DNA of 56,237 nt from Rummeliibacillus sp. POC4 (GCF_003576525.1 NZ_QWUA01000027.1:1-56237), one strand, 5' to 3'; positions 17,229 through 27,624 are shown, numbered from the stretch's first letter. Program-made: numbers and translations. Notes: generated from the sequence alone by a model not told the origin.

Positions 17229-17726
17229 TTAATCTATAGTCTTTTTCTTTAGGAATTGTATAATTTGTCCTTTATGATGATGATCATGATCTATAAATTC
17301 CTTAACAATATATATAAGTGAATACGGTGTTCCAGTATGTGGACAGTGACTTACACCGTTTGAAGTTACTGATTTGTTTAATAATTCGTTTGGCAGTTCG
17401 TTAAGTTCCTTTACAAGTCGCTTCCTTGTATTCTTTGCTTCTTCCAGTAGTTTTGACTTTGATATGCCAAATTTAGCGTAATTAGATGCTATTTTATTAT
17501 GGGTATTAAAATCTGGAAATTCCATACCCTTTCCACTTTGAACTGCAGGGATAACTTCGTATAAAAGATGATGATCCCAATTTTTAATGTGGGCAATTAT
17601 TTCATTTACAGACCATTTACCTTTTGCTATAGGTTTAGACCATAAAATTTCTTCCATATCTTCTAATGTATTTAGCCAAGAAGAATATTTACTAAATTCA
17701 TTAATTATCGTTGTTTCAACACACAT
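17229..17726 (-). CDS. DinB/YfiT-like metal-dependent protein
   Basis: A four-helix bundle protein of 165 residues, DinB superfamily. Metal-ligand histidines are visible in EIIAHIKNWDHH near 45-55 and in FIDHDHHHKGQI near 147. Bacterial members act as thiol-dependent transferases or hydrolases (BstA, YfiT), but the substrate is unknown. ATG 17726 follows GGGG at a good distance. Single gene. Confidence 0.75.
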   Translation of the reverse strand: MCVETTIINEFSKYSSWLNTLEDMEEILWSKPIAKGKWSVNEIIAHIKNWDHHLLYEVIPAVQSGKGMEFPDFNTHNKIASNYAKFGISKSKLLEEAKNTRKRLVKELNELPNELLNKSVTSNGVSHCPHTGTPYSLIYIVKEFIDHDHHHKGQIIQFLKKKTID

Positions 17727-17934
17727 TTACGTTCCCCATTTCTATTTCAACTTACAATATTATAACATAAAACCACAATTTGACAAAACGTATGTTCTTA
17801 TGCGAATTTACAACAAAAGTTGTACAGTTTAGAAAAATTTCAAAATAAAATAAGTAGTGACTTTATAAAAATGTCCACCTCTTCTGTATGTTTTGTTATG
17901 ATAATTTATAGAAATAATAGTAAGGAGCAGTAAT

Positions 17935-18627
17935 ATGACATTTAAAATATTATTAATAGAAGATGATGAGTCAATTTCAAGGTTGATTCAAAATCATTTT
18001 TTACAATGGGATATGCAAGTGGAGGTGCCAGATGATTTTAAAAATGTGATGAATACTTTTCATACTATTCAGCCACAACTAGTTATTATAGACATTCAAT
18101 TACCTGCTTTTGATGGATTCCACTGGTGTCGTGAAATACGCGCAATATCAAAGGTTCCTATCCTGTTTTTGTCATCAAGAGATCAACCGATGGATATGGT
18201 TATGGCTATGCAAATGGGAGCCGATGATTATATACAAAAACCTTTTAATATGGATGTCTTACTAGCAAAGGTACAAGCTATTTTACGCCGTACATATGAT
18301 TATAAAGAGGAAAAAGTAGAGAATGTCCTTTGGAATGGTGCAACAATTGATTATTCAACGAGTACGATCATGACAAACAATCAAACGATAGAGCTGACTA
18401 AAAACGAACAGTTCATCTTACGAGTTCTTTTAGAACATAAGGACCAGATTGTTTCTAGAGATGAGCTTATGCGAAAACTATGGGATGATGAACGATTTGT
18501 TAATGATAATACATTAACAGTAAATGTTAACCGCTTGAGAAGTAAATTAGAGGAGCTTTCTTTGAAAGATGTTATTGTCACGAAGAAAGGTCTTGGGTAT
18601 ATGGCTGTTACAAAGGATGTGCAATAG
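17935..18627 (+). CDS. bceR: BceR-type response regulator
   Basis: A response regulator of 230 residues. The receiver domain has the acidic pair EDD near 9-11, phosphorylation site D53 in VIIDIQLPAFDG, and K in IQKPF. The C-terminal OmpR/PhoB winged helix carries SRDELMRKLWDD and NTLTVNVNRLRSKL, the signature of the BceR/YxdJ group. The kinase follows with no gap, and the ABC genes come next. It should activate bceAB through the box at 19606. Confidence 0.88.
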   Translation: MTFKILLIEDDESISRLIQNHFLQWDMQVEVPDDFKNVMNTFHTIQPQLVIIDIQLPAFDGFHWCREIRAISKVPILFLSSRDQPMDMVMAMQMGADDYIQKPFNMDVLLAKVQAILRRTYDYKEEKVENVLWNGATIDYSTSTIMTNNQTIELTKNEQFILRVLLEHKDQIVSRDELMRKLWDDERFVNDNTLTVNVNRLRSKLEELSLKDVIVTKKGLGYMAVTKDVQ

Positions 18628-19608
18628 TTGATTTGGTTATTTTTAAGAGAGAGACTTTCCTGGATTCTATTTTTTGCGATTTGCATGTTATGGATGAACC
18701 TACTTTTATATTTGGATGTTGGGTTTATGGAGGTTTCTACAACTTATTTAAATGCCACACTAATCTTCTTCTTTTTAACTTTCCTCGTTTGGCGATATTT
18801 CAAAGAGATGAAATTTGTTAAAGACATTGCTGACATGCCAAATAACTTTCATCGAGTCGAAGAGTTGCTCATGTCTAAACTAAATGAATCAGCCTTAGAA
18901 CTAGAACGTTATAAGAACGAGTTAACGATACAATTTTCGGAAGAACGTGATCAACATTTAGCATGGGTTCATGAAGTGAAGACGCCTTTAACTGCAATGA
19001 AGTTAATAATAGAGGATTTACCAATTGATACGAGAAAATCATTAGAACTTGAATGGCTAAGAATTCACCTTTTACTTGACCAATCTTTACACACGTTAAG
19101 ACTTGCAAGTATTGAACAAGATACGATATTAGACAAAGTAGCTTTAGAAAAAGTGGTGGCAAAAGAAATTAAAGAATTAATGTCATGGTGTCTTGCCAAA
19201 AACTTAGCAATCGATATAGAGGGTATTCAAGTTAGTATATTATCAGATCAAAAATGGCTATCTTTTATCATACGTCAAATTCTATCGAATGCTGTGAAGT
19301 ATAGTCACAAAGGAGATACCATTACGATTTATGGTACAAAGGATGATGAGGGCCATCAACAATTACATATACAAGATTCGGGTGATGGTATTGATCCTGC
19401 AGATGTACCACGCATATTCCAAAAGGCATTTACAGGTTCTACGGGACGTAAACAAAGCGCATCAACTGGTATGGGACTGTATTTAGCACAAAATGCAGCT
19501 AAAAAATTAGGGATTTCCATTGCAGTACAATCTAAAGTGAATGTGGGTAGTAATTTCACATTAACATTTCCAAATTCCGATGAATTCGTCAAAACGATCT
19601 CAAAGTGA
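18628..19608 (+). CDS. bceS: BceS-type intramembrane-sensing histidine kinase
   Basis: A kinase of 326 residues with two N-terminal membrane segments (about 10-30 and 40-56) joined by a loop of only about ten residues and no extracellular domain, as in all BceS kinases. The H-box is HEVKTPLTAMK with H115, and the ATPase has NAVKYS and GMGLYLAQNAA. Such kinases do not detect the antibiotic directly but read transporter flux. TTG 18628 directly follows the bceR stop, with AAAGGA about 10 nt upstream. Confidence 0.88.
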   Translation: MIWLFLRERLSWILFFAICMLWMNLLLYLDVGFMEVSTTYLNATLIFFFLTFLVWRYFKEMKFVKDIADMPNNFHRVEELLMSKLNESALELERYKNELTIQFSEERDQHLAWVHEVKTPLTAMKLIIEDLPIDTRKSLELEWLRIHLLLDQSLHTLRLASIEQDTILDKVALEKVVAKEIKELMSWCLAKNLAIDIEGIQVSILSDQKWLSFIIRQILSNAVKYSHKGDTITIYGTKDDEGHQQLHIQDSGDGIDPADVPRIFQKAFTGSTGRKQSASTGMGLYLAQNAAKKLGISIAVQSKVNVGSNFTLTFPNSDEFVKTISK

Positions 19609-19619
19609 CAAAAATGTCA
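19606..19619 (+). promoter_or_regulatory. BceR-like binding box upstream of bceAB
   Basis: TGACA-AAAA-TGTCA is a perfect inverted repeat with a 4-bp gap, the arrangement of known BceR-type operators, about 90 bp before the bceA start. A second AAAATGTCA copy follows 20 bp later (19631-19639). A TACAAT -10 candidate is at 19673-19678. Confidence 0.65.
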
Positions 19620-19706
19620 TATTCACATTCAAAATGTCACGTTAATCGAACGATTCCGCTCCCATTTCTTTATACAATATAACTAACAAAAGCAGGAGGG
19701 AATCAA

Positions 19707-20468
19707 ATGAGCATATTAAAAGCTAGTAAGATTAAAAAAATATATGGTAAAAAACTGTTCACTCAGGAAGTACTAAAAGGAATAGATTTAGAAGTTGAAG
19801 CAGGGGAATTTGTCGGGATTATGGGGCCTTCTGGATCTGGTAAGACTACCTTATTGAATGTACTTTGCTCGATTGATCGTCCAACTGAAGGCATTGTCGA
19901 AATAAATGGACAATCACTTCAAAAGATGAAATCAAAACAATTATCAGCTTTTCGACGAACTGAAATGGGTTTTATATTCCAAGATTATAATTTACTTGAT
20001 ACCTTGACTGTAAAGGAAAATATTCTGTTACCTTTATCCGTAGGGAAGACAAGTAAACAAGAAGCGGAATCTCGTTGTCAACAACTAGCAACACAATTAG
20101 GAATTCAAGAATTATTAAAAAAATATCCAAATGAAATATCAGGTGGTCAAAAGCAACGTACAGCTGCAGCTCGTGCACTCATTATTCATCCAAGTATTGT
20201 GTTTGCAGATGAACCAACAGGTGCACTTGATTCTAAATCAGCTTCAGCATTGCTTGAAAACTTAAGTACTTTAAACAAAGCCAATCATGTAACGATTATG
20301 ATGGTAACGCATGATCCAGTTGCTGCAAGTTATTGTAGTCGTGTACTTTTCCTAAAAGATGGTCAAATCTTCACTCAAGTTTATAAAGGGGATAAAACGC
20401 GCACACAATTTTTCCAAGAAATTATGAATACGCAAGGCGTTCTAGGCGGTGACGGTTATGAAGCTTAG
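19707..20468 (+). CDS. bceA: BceA-type ABC transporter ATPase
   Basis: An ATPase of 253 residues of the MacB/LolD-like group. Walker A is GPSGSGKTT, the Q-loop [20 protein letters not shown], signature ISGGQKQR and Walker [14 protein letters not shown]. With BceB it forms a sensor-exporter that frees cell-wall precursor targets from peptides such as bacitracin. It begins after AGGAGGG, and its stop overlaps the bceB start region. Confidence 0.88.
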   Translation: MSILKASKIKKIYGKKLFTQEVLKGIDLEVEAGEFVGIMGPSGSGKTTLLNVLCSIDRPTEGIVEINGQSLQKMKSKQLSAFRRTEMGFIFQDYNLLDTLTVKENILLPLSVGKTSKQEAESRCQQLATQLGIQELLKKYPNEISGGQKQRTAAARALIIHPSIVFADEPTGALDSKSASALLENLSTLNKANHVTIMMVTHDPVAASYCSRVLFLKDGQIFTQVYKGDKTRTQFFQEIMNTQGVLGGDGYEA

Positions 20469-22455
20469 TACCCTTGTATTACGCAGTATGCGAAAGAATA
20501 TCAAACACTACTATCTATACTTTTTCGCACTAATTTTTAGTGCTGCTCTATACTTTTCGTTCGTAACCTTACAGCATAATGCAGCTGTTGTGAAGTTATC
20601 CTATTCTAGCTTAAAAGCTGAAATGGGCTTTAAAGTAGGATCTGTATTGTTATTGGTCATTGTATTTTTCTTCGTTTTCTATGCAAACCAGCTCTTCTTG
20701 AAAAGACGTAGTAAAGAAATTGGTTTGTATCAAATGATTGGTATTCCAAAGCCAACAATCTCATATATGTTAACGATTGAAAACTTGATCCTTTGGGTTG
20801 GTGCATCAGCCATTGGTATGTTGATAGGATTTTTCTTTTCTCGATTTTTTGCCTTATTATTCTTAAAAGCGATTAATACAAAAAGGGAAATCGAACTCGA
20901 ATTTTCAACGGAAGCTTTGTTCCAAACAATGCTTGTGTTTGGTCTATTATTTATCGTCGTATTACTTCAAATGATGTGGATGGTTCATCGCACTACATTA
21001 TTAGATTTATTTAAAGCGACAAGTAAAGCTGACCAAAAGATGAAGAAGATGAATTTTTTCCAAATCATTTTAGGAATTATCGGGATTGGACTAATCAGTT
21101 ACGGTTACTATTTATCAACTGTTCTTTTCGCAATCGATAAAACCATTTCTGCTAATGATTTGTATAGGAAGATGGGACTTATATTAGGAAGCGTAATTAT
21201 CGGTACATTCTTAGTATTCCGCTACTCCATCGCATTTATCATGAATATGATTCGTATGTCAAAAAGAGGGCATTTATCATTAAACGATGTACTTGCAATA
21301 ACGCCAATTATGCATCGTATGAAAAGTAATACATTATCACTATCAATTATTACTCTAATGACTGCAATGGCATTAACGATATTGTCACTATCTTATATCA
21401 CATATTACTCAACGGATTCTCAAACAGAACAAAATATGCCATATGATTTGGCGATTCTTAATCATAATGGTGAAAAAACCTTTGAAGAATCATTAAAATC
21501 TAACAATATTCATTTTCAAAAATATCAATTTGAGCTATTAAACGTACAAATTGATACGAATACTTTGCTAGAAAAGCCTTTAAGTAAAGAAGCACAAATT
21601 AATATTACCTTGGACAATATCGTGATGAAAGAAAGTGATGCAAAAAAAGTATTTCCAAAGCTTCACTTAGGGCAAGATGAGGCAGTATTGACAGGATACA
21701 GTGACGTCCTCAAAAATCTTATGCCTCTAAAAATAGGAAAAAGCATGACGCTTTATCATGATAAAGCAAAGCAAAAACTCAAACTAATCGATATTGAGAA
21801 AAAAGCTAGTATATCAGCGGAAATATCTTACGGAAGTCCTGCGATTATTATCCAAGATGAATTATTTAACCAATTGAAAAAAGATCCATCAATTCAAAAA
21901 AGCACTTTATGGAAAACTTATACGGGTTATAACATTCCAAAGGAAAACCAACTAAAAGAAGCCATTACTTTATACAAAAAAGCGACAAATGATGGGACAT
22001 TTAAAATTGGCAAAAAAGATGGAGTTACTTCATTACTTCAAGTTAGTCCTAAAAAAGAAATGTATCAACAATCTCTTGAAAATATGGGACTACTTATTTT
22101 TATCACTGGATTTTTAGGATCTGCCTTCTTATTAGCAACCGGAAGTATCTTATACTTTAAGCAAATGACTGAAGCAGAAGAAGAAATCGAATCCTATAGA
22201 ACATTACGAAAAATCGGCTTCTCACCTGATGAAATGATGAGAGGGATTTATCGAAAACAATTATTTAGTTTCGGTTTACCTTTATTGTTAGGCTTATGTC
22301 ATAGCTATTTTGCTGTTAAGTCAGGTTGGAACTTCTTTGGTACCGAATTGGTAGTTCCATTACTTACGACGATGGGTATCTACATTCTACTCTATTCAAT
22401 CTTTGCGATTCTAACATCTAGTTATTATCGAAAAATTATTAAAGGAATATTATAA
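20458..22455 (+). CDS. bceB: BceB-type ABC transporter permease
   Basis: A permease of 665 residues with ten predicted membrane segments in the family pattern: FtsX-like segments in the first half, a large extracellular domain (about 320-530) between segments VII and VIII, and the last segments at the C-terminus. The extracellular domain is where ligand specificity lies. I prefer ATG 20458 over the GTG at 20449, since GGCGGTG is then properly placed. The start overlaps bceA by 11 bp. The peptide recognised cannot be told from sequence. Confidence 0.86.
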   Translation: MKLSTLVLRSMRKNIKHYYLYFFALIFSAALYFSFVTLQHNAAVVKLSYSSLKAEMGFKVGSVLLLVIVFFFVFYANQLFLKRRSKEIGLYQMIGIPKPTISYMLTIENLILWVGASAIGMLIGFFFSRFFALLFLKAINTKREIELEFSTEALFQTMLVFGLLFIVVLLQMMWMVHRTTLLDLFKATSKADQKMKKMNFFQIILGIIGIGLISYGYYLSTVLFAIDKTISANDLYRKMGLILGSVIIGTFLVFRYSIAFIMNMIRMSKRGHLSLNDVLAITPIMHRMKSNTLSLSIITLMTAMALTILSLSYITYYSTDSQTEQNMPYDLAILNHNGEKTFEESLKSNNIHFQKYQFELLNVQIDTNTLLEKPLSKEAQINITLDNIVMKESDAKKVFPKLHLGQDEAVLTGYSDVLKNLMPLKIGKSMTLYHDKAKQKLKLIDIEKKASISAEISYGSPAIIIQDELFNQLKKDPSIQKSTLWKTYTGYNIPKENQLKEAITLYKKATNDGTFKIGKKDGVTSLLQVSPKKEMYQQSLENMGLLIFITGFLGSAFLLATGSILYFKQMTEAEEEIESYRTLRKIGFSPDEMMRGIYRKQLFSFGLPLLLGLCHSYFAVKSGWNFFGTELVVPLLTTMGIYILLYSIFAILTSSYYRKIIKGIL

Positions 22456-22457
22456 AA

Positions 22458-23045
22458 AGCCCTTTATTAACAGAGACGAATTTACCTCATATTATCTATC
22501 AATTTCTAATGGAGCATTCAGAGTTTGATATTCGTATCATTGTTGAAGGATCAGATATGATTGATGAGCAACTGATTTCGAATAACGCTCATATCGGCAT
22601 TGGAATTGGAAAGAGTAAGTATCGTTCAATTCATGCAGAGAAAATCGTTTCAAGTCCCATGCAGTTAGTTTGTCCTCCTGATCGCGAAGATGATGAAACG
22701 GGGAGCTATTATGACTTGGAAAACTTATTTGCTAAGTATCCCGTATTTACAGGACATTTAAAAAAAGCGGTATTAATCGAGCCGTTATTGCAAAAACATA
22801 TAAATCCTGTTCGTTTCATGTCAATTTCTCAAAGCTACATCGTAAAATAATTTGTGAGAGATGGTTTAGGAATGGCATTTTTACCTAAATCCATTGTGTA
22901 TAAAGAAATGATGGAAGGGAGATTGAATGTGATCGATTTTGATTTATTTGAATTACCTACAGTCGATTTATATATGAAATATGATAAAGAAAACGATCAA
23001 ATCATACCGTTGTTAGAGAAAATTAGATATTCCCACTTCTACTAA
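22458..23045 (+). pseudogene. Truncated LysR-type regulator with an internal stop
   Basis: One frame runs from SPLLTETNLPHIIYQFL to the end IRYSHFY and reads as a LysR substrate-binding domain. The DNA-binding N-terminus is missing: the frame begins 3 bp after the bceB stop. A TAA (22848-22850) interrupts it in SYIVK-stop-FVRDGLGMAFLP, with no frame change, so one base change made the stop. Both lesions point to a dead gene, probably once a regulator of the convergent oxidoreductase. Confidence 0.8.
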
Positions 23046-23074
23046 TTAAGTGTTTTAGATTTTAATAGAATAAC

Positions 23075-23107
23075 AAAAGCCTAAGTCTCTTAATGACCTA
23101 GGCTTTT
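23075..23107. terminator. Bidirectional terminator
   Basis: AAAAGCCTA / TAGGCTTTT hairpin, serving the LysR remnant and the convergent oxidoreductase gene. Confidence 0.85.
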
Positions 23108-23151
23108 CGTTATTTAATATCGAGATTTACAATATGACTTTTAACGATAGA

Positions 23152-24117
23152 TTATGGCTTTAACAATATTTTTCCCGTGCTCTTACGGCTTTCAAGGAAA
23201 TCATGTGCTTTTGCACCTTCTTCTAGGGGAAAGACAGTAGGAGATTGAAGTTGAAGTTTTCCTGAAATAATCCAATCGAATAATTGTTTGGATCGTTTTT
23301 GACGTTCTTCAAATGAAGTAAGGACATTCCACAAATCTCCACCTGTCAGTGTTTTTGAGGTATCCATCAGCATTCGAGGATCTATTGGGGCAGGGTCACC
23401 GCCAGACATACCAAAGAATACGACCGTACCGCCTATACGAGTTGCTTGAAAACTATCTTCAAGAGTGGAACCAACGGAATCGTAAACGACATCTGCGCCT
23501 TTTCCATCTGTGTATTTCATAACAGATTGTGTCCAATCCTCATCATATGTAAAAGCAATATCTGCACCGACTTCTAACGCTTTCTTACCTTTTTCCGCTG
23601 TAGAAGTTAAGGCAATCACTCTAGCATTATATAATTTTGCAATTTGTACTAAATTTTGTCCAACACCGCCTGATGCTGCATGGATAACTACTGAATCATT
23701 TGCTTTCACTTTATAACTATCATTCGTCAAATAGTGAGCTGTTAGTCCTTGAAGAAGGATAGATGCTGCAACGTCGAACGAGATTTCTTCAGGTAATACT
23801 ATCAACTTTTCAGAAGGTACTGCTACTTGTTCAGCATTTGCAAAAGGTACATCGGCGAATGCTACACGATCTCCGACTTGTACTTGTGATACATTTTTGC
23901 CAACTGCCTCAATAATACCTGCACCTTCATAACCAAGTATAAAAGGTGGTTCACCAGCTAAATGATAATTTCCTTTTCTCCTATATATATCAGCAAAGTT
24001 TAGCCCAATACTTTTTGTGCGAACTAAGACTTCATTTGGTCGGATTTCAGGGTTTGGAATTTCTGTATATTGCAAAACTGTTGAATCTCCAAATTCATTG
24101 AAAACAAGTGCTTTCAT
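23152..24117 (-). CDS. NADPH:quinone oxidoreductase (MDR superfamily)
   Basis: A medium-chain reductase of 321 residues without the zinc ligands of alcohol dehydrogenases. The N-terminal GroES-like domain has LGYEGAGIIEAVG, and the Rossmann domain has HAASGGVGQNLVQIAK, typical of quinone oxidoreductases (Qor, zeta-crystallin). It reduces quinones or similar carbonyl compounds with NADPH in the cytosol. Single gene, facing the LysR remnant. Confidence 0.85.
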   Translation of the reverse strand: MKALVFNEFGDSTVLQYTEIPNPEIRPNEVLVRTKSIGLNFADIYRRKGNYHLAGEPPFILGYEGAGIIEAVGKNVSQVQVGDRVAFADVPFANAEQVAVPSEKLIVLPEEISFDVAASILLQGLTAHYLTNDSYKVKANDSVVIHAASGGVGQNLVQIAKLYNARVIALTSTAEKGKKALEVGADIAFTYDEDWTQSVMKYTDGKGADVVYDSVGSTLEDSFQATRIGGTVVFFGMSGGDPAPIDPRMLMDTSKTLTGGDLWNVLTSFEERQKRSKQLFDWIISGKLQLQSPTVFPLEEGAKAHDFLESRKSTGKILLKP

Positions 24118-24360
24118 ATTAAAAACCCCTTTCGCTATTTAGTGCATTATTGTACCACATTCATGTCTGTTTTCTTAGGATTTAGCACTGATGGACAAGA
24201 AAAAGTTAAAAACACAAAATTTTTAATAGAAATATCCAATTTATTTTCATGATTTCTTTAATTGTAGAGTGAAAATAGGATATACTATTATAGTTCTAGT
24301 TTTAGGTATAAAATAAAGTAGGAACTAAATTTTAAGCGAAAGTTTTATCGGAGGTTTATT

Positions 24361-24630
24361 ATGAATTACAAAATCATTAACAAACAAGTATTTGAACAGG
24401 CACAACTACGTTCAATTTCGGATGTACCATTCACTGAAGAGGAAAGCAAAAACGGTATGAAATTAGCTGTTGCTAAAGCAGACGAAACTCTTGCATTGTA
24501 TATTGTCGATGTAGATGGACAAAAGAAATTCGATGTACGTTGGGATGATTCATCTGAACTTTTCAACGGCTGGTATTCAGCTTGGGATAACTTCACTTGG
24601 TGCTTAAACGTAGTCGAAAAGCAAAAATAA
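24361..24630 (+). CDS. Small acidic protein of unknown function (89 aa)
   Basis: 89 residues, acidic, rich in Trp and Asp near the C-terminus (DVRWDDSSELFNGWYSAWDNF). No signal peptide or membrane segment. CGGAGG precedes the ATG, and a strong terminator follows, so it is a well-formed single gene. I do not recognise it. Confidence 0.65.
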   Translation: MNYKIINKQVFEQAQLRSISDVPFTEEESKNGMKLAVAKADETLALYIVDVDGQKKFDVRWDDSSELFNGWYSAWDNFTWCLNVVEKQK

Positions 24631-24647
24631 TTATTACAATTCGAATG

Positions 24648-24682
24648 GCCGAAAACAAATTCAATTTGTTTTCGGCTTTTTA
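24648..24682 (+). terminator. Intrinsic terminator after the 89-aa gene
   Basis: GCCGAAAACAAAT (24648-24660) pairs with ATTTGTTTTCGGC (24664-24676), followed by Ts. Confidence 0.9.
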
Positions 24683-24818
24683 ATTTGATCTAGAAAAGCA
24701 TTGGAAGAAAGGTTTTTGTTGTTTTATGTAGAATAGTAAGAGAGTAGTTTAAAACTACGAGGACATTCTAATTACTTCTGGAGCAAAACTTAATTGCAAA
24801 ATAAAGGGGTTTAGTGCA

Positions 24819-25730
24819 ATGGCATCAACAACTAAAACAATAGAAAAGTTAAGAGTAGATATAAAACATGTTCTAAACCATAAATTGAATTGGCAAATTG
24901 AAGAAATAAATTTAATAGGTAGTGGTGTTATAAACGCCGTATTCCTCATTCATGAGAAAAATTTAGGAAGACTTGCAGTAAGAACGCCTTGGAGATTGGA
25001 AGAAAATATGATGGATAAGAACTCAAGTGGGATTATCTCATTAAAAAAAGAAGCAGTCATATCCGAGCATTGTCATAAGTATCATATACCCGTACCGAAA
25101 ATTCATCAGTTGTATTTTAGTAAAGAGATAAACTTTATAGTATCTGATTTTGTAGCAGGAGATGGTCAAGATATTCCTCCCTATGATATAGGGGAACTCA
25201 TATCTAAAATACATAAAATTCCGTTGCATGGACTATCAATTGCAGATCAAAATAAGCAAAGTTTAAGTAAAATCGTTTCACAAAGAATAACAGAACGCGT
25301 TGATTCACTTAACAAACTAATAAATTCTAATTTTATCATTCCTAGCTTACAAGAATTAGAAGAAATTCTGAATACAGCTCAAAAAAAGAACAGCTTACTA
25401 CATCTTGATGTTAGACAACCAAATCTAATAGGCGAAAACGGAATGATTAAAGCAATTATTGATTGGGACAATTCATTTATAGGGAATCCAATAATGGAGT
25501 TAATGAGGATTTTTGAAACAAAAGAATTAGATGAAGAAGATTTTATAAAGGGATATAAAGATGTAGACATTATCCAAAATACAAATGCAATCATACAATG
25601 CATCTATAGACTTGATACGGCTTTAATGCTGTCCATATTATTTACCTCATTTATAAATGATTCTGAGAAAAGAAATTACTATCTAAAGCGAGTCCACAAT
25701 CTAACCAAAGAAATAACTAATCATTTATAA
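24819..25730 (+). CDS. Aminoglycoside phosphotransferase-like kinase
   Basis: 303 residues of the APH/choline kinase fold. The catalytic loop is LLHLDVRQPNLIGENG, with the catalytic Asp in HLDVRQPN, and the metal site is AIIDWDNSFIGNP. The N-terminal lobe (LIGSGVINAVFLI) resembles the nucleotide-binding loop. Such enzymes phosphorylate aminoglycosides, macrolides or small metabolites; the substrate cannot be read from sequence. ATG 24819 follows AAAGGGG. The lipoprotein gene follows closely. Confidence 0.75.
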   Translation: MASTTKTIEKLRVDIKHVLNHKLNWQIEEINLIGSGVINAVFLIHEKNLGRLAVRTPWRLEENMMDKNSSGIISLKKEAVISEHCHKYHIPVPKIHQLYFSKEINFIVSDFVAGDGQDIPPYDIGELISKIHKIPLHGLSIADQNKQSLSKIVSQRITERVDSLNKLINSNFIIPSLQELEEILNTAQKKNSLLHLDVRQPNLIGENGMIKAIIDWDNSFIGNPIMELMRIFETKELDEEDFIKGYKDVDIIQNTNAIIQCIYRLDTALMLSILFTSFINDSEKRNYYLKRVHNLTKEITNHL

Positions 25731-25774
25731 GTTGTCTTTTGTGTGATTCTTACAAACAAAGTAAAGGGGAATGG

Positions 25775-26374
25775 ATTATTATTAGAAAGATTTTTTATAG
25801 TTTCTTTATTTTATGTTTATTAAGTGCATGTTCTCATGAGGGCGTAACTGAGATCGACATTACAGAAGATGATGAAGTTCTTTCTATACAGGATGTAAAG
25901 ATTCCCAGTGCCATTTTTACCTCTCATAAACAAAATAGTGTAATTGATGAAGAGGAAATGAGATTAAGCATAAAAACCTATCTAGATAGCCATGATGAAT
26001 TATTAAACGCTAGTGAACCATTTCAAGATGCTATTGATGAAGAAAAGGAATTAACTAAAGAAGAACGAGAGAAATTAGACAAAATTAACAAGCTTATAAA
26101 AGAAAATGATGAGAATTTTTCTGGCTATATTTTAAATAATACATTACCTGAAGGGTATCTAGAAGAGTCTAAAAGAATCAGCAGATATATTGTTACTGTA
26201 AATGAGACCCTTGATGAACTCAATAAGATGCTAGATGATAATGGAGACTTTCCAGAAATAAACGTTGGAGCAATAATTAAAAATTCTAAAATAGCAAATG
26301 GGAAGGAACAGAAAAAAATAGAAGACTTCCTTGATGAGAAAAAGATTGATACGAAAGCATTTGGAAGAGAATAG
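25775..26374 (+). CDS. Lipoprotein, NDxxF-like, with a missing or non-standard start
   Basis: About 200 residues: a lipoprotein signal (RKIFYSFFILCLLSAC) followed by an acidic, helical, charge-rich domain. It resembles a family of small Bacillus lipoproteins of unknown role. The frame has no usable ATG, GTG or TTG near the ribosome site AAAGGGGA (25763-25770). An ATG at 25771 is out of frame by one base: ATG-G-ATT-ATT. Either an ATT codon (25775, 25778 or 25781) starts translation or a G was inserted after the original ATG. The rest of the frame is intact. Confidence 0.6.
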   Translation: MIIRKIFYSFFILCLLSACSHEGVTEIDITEDDEVLSIQDVKIPSAIFTSHKQNSVIDEEEMRLSIKTYLDSHDELLNASEPFQDAIDEEKELTKEEREKLDKINKLIKENDENFSGYILNNTLPEGYLEESKRISRYIVTVNETLDELNKMLDDNGDFPEINVGAIIKNSKIANGKEQKKIEDFLDEKKIDTKAFGRE

Positions 26375-26435
26375 AATGATAAATAACAAATTTTTATTAA
26401 GCTACCCAAGTATTTAGAAAAAGATGCGATACTTA

Positions 26436-26470
26436 CCCTTTGGATTTACTTAGTCTAAAGGGCCTTTTTG
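26436..26470 (+). terminator. Probable terminator after the lipoprotein gene
   Basis: CCCTTT and AAAGGG arms surround a loop, followed by CCTTTTTG. Moderate strength. Confidence 0.5.
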
Positions 26471-26573
26471 TATTAAAAACGAAAGCACTATTATAGGTAA
26501 ATGCAAGAAGACTGTAGCAACTCTTTTTAGAAAGTTAAGCTACAGTCTAGCAAGTAATTAATTTTTCTATTTA

Positions 26574-27413
26574 TTATTTAAAATTGAAAACTTCAGGATT
26601 AGCACCATAATGGAAATCCTCATTTAAAGCAGAAATTTTTTCAACATCTTCATCAGTCAATGTAAAATCAAAGATATCTAAATTTTCACGAATACGAGAA
26701 GGTGTCATTGATTTTGGAATTGTAATAACATCGTTTTGTAAATCCCATTTTAAAATAACTTGAGCAGTCGATTTGTTATATTTTTCGGCAATTTCAACGA
26801 GTGTAGGGTCATTTAGAATTTCTCCATTCATAAGTGGTGACCAAGCCTCTACTTGAATGCCATGTTTTTTACAGTATTCACGAACTTCAATTTGTGTTAA
26901 ACGTGGTTGGAACTCGATTTGATTGACTGCAGGTACAATTGTAGTGTTTGCTAGTAGTTTTTCAAGATGATGTACATGGAAATTACTTACCCCAATTGTT
27001 TTTACACGTTTATTGTTATATAGTTCTTCAAGTGCTTTATATACTTCAATATAATTATCATCTTGACCTGGCCAATGGATAATATATAAATCGAGATAAT
27101 CTAAACCTAATTTTTGGATGCTTTCTTCATAGGCAGCAATGGTTTCATCGTATGAAAGTCCATCATTCCAAACTTTAGATGTAACAAATAATTCTTCACG
27201 CGTTACGATTCCTTCATCAATTGCTTTTTTGATACCCCGTCCAACACTTTCTTCATTTCCGTATATATGAGCTGTATCAATATGGCGATAGCCTTCTTTA
27301 ATAGCCAGCGTCACCATTTCAGCTAGTTCATCACTATCTTTTACTCTAAAAGTACCGTATCCAACAGCTGGAATATGTACACCATTATTTAGTGTTACTG
27401 TTTCGTTTGTCAT
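26574..27413 (-). CDS. Aldo/keto reductase
   Basis: An NADPH-dependent reductase of 279 residues, TIM barrel, cytosolic. The catalytic tetrad is visible: Asp in YRHIDTAHIYG with the Tyr in the same element, Lys in FVTSKVWND, and His in LYIIHWPG. The cofactor element is ITIPKSMTPSRIREN. It resembles B. subtilis YvgN/YtbE, which reduce glyoxal and methylglyoxal. I chose ATG 27413, since the upstream ATG at 27422 abuts the ribosome site AAAGGAGGA with no spacing. Confidence 0.87.
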   Translation of the reverse strand: MTNETVTLNNGVHIPAVGYGTFRVKDSDELAEMVTLAIKEGYRHIDTAHIYGNEESVGRGIKKAIDEGIVTREELFVTSKVWNDGLSYDETIAAYEESIQKLGLDYLDLYIIHWPGQDDNYIEVYKALEELYNNKRVKTIGVSNFHVHHLEKLLANTTIVPAVNQIEFQPRLTQIEVREYCKKHGIQVEAWSPLMNGEILNDPTLVEIAEKYNKSTAQVILKWDLQNDVITIPKSMTPSRIRENLDIFDFTLTDEDVEKISALNEDFHYGANPEVFNFK

Positions 27414-27624
27414 AACAATCATTCCTCCTTTATAGAAACATATTTTACCATGATATGAAAAGAATATCTAAGAATTGAAATGAGATTTGAAGGATAAAAG
27501 AATAAAGTCCAATTTCCTGGACAATTTATGGGAAATTAAAATCATATTAGGCGTGTTTTTGGCACATGATAAAAGTAATTGGCTAATTGTTTTCTTTTAA
27601 AAATGAACAAGAGGTGTGATTTAC

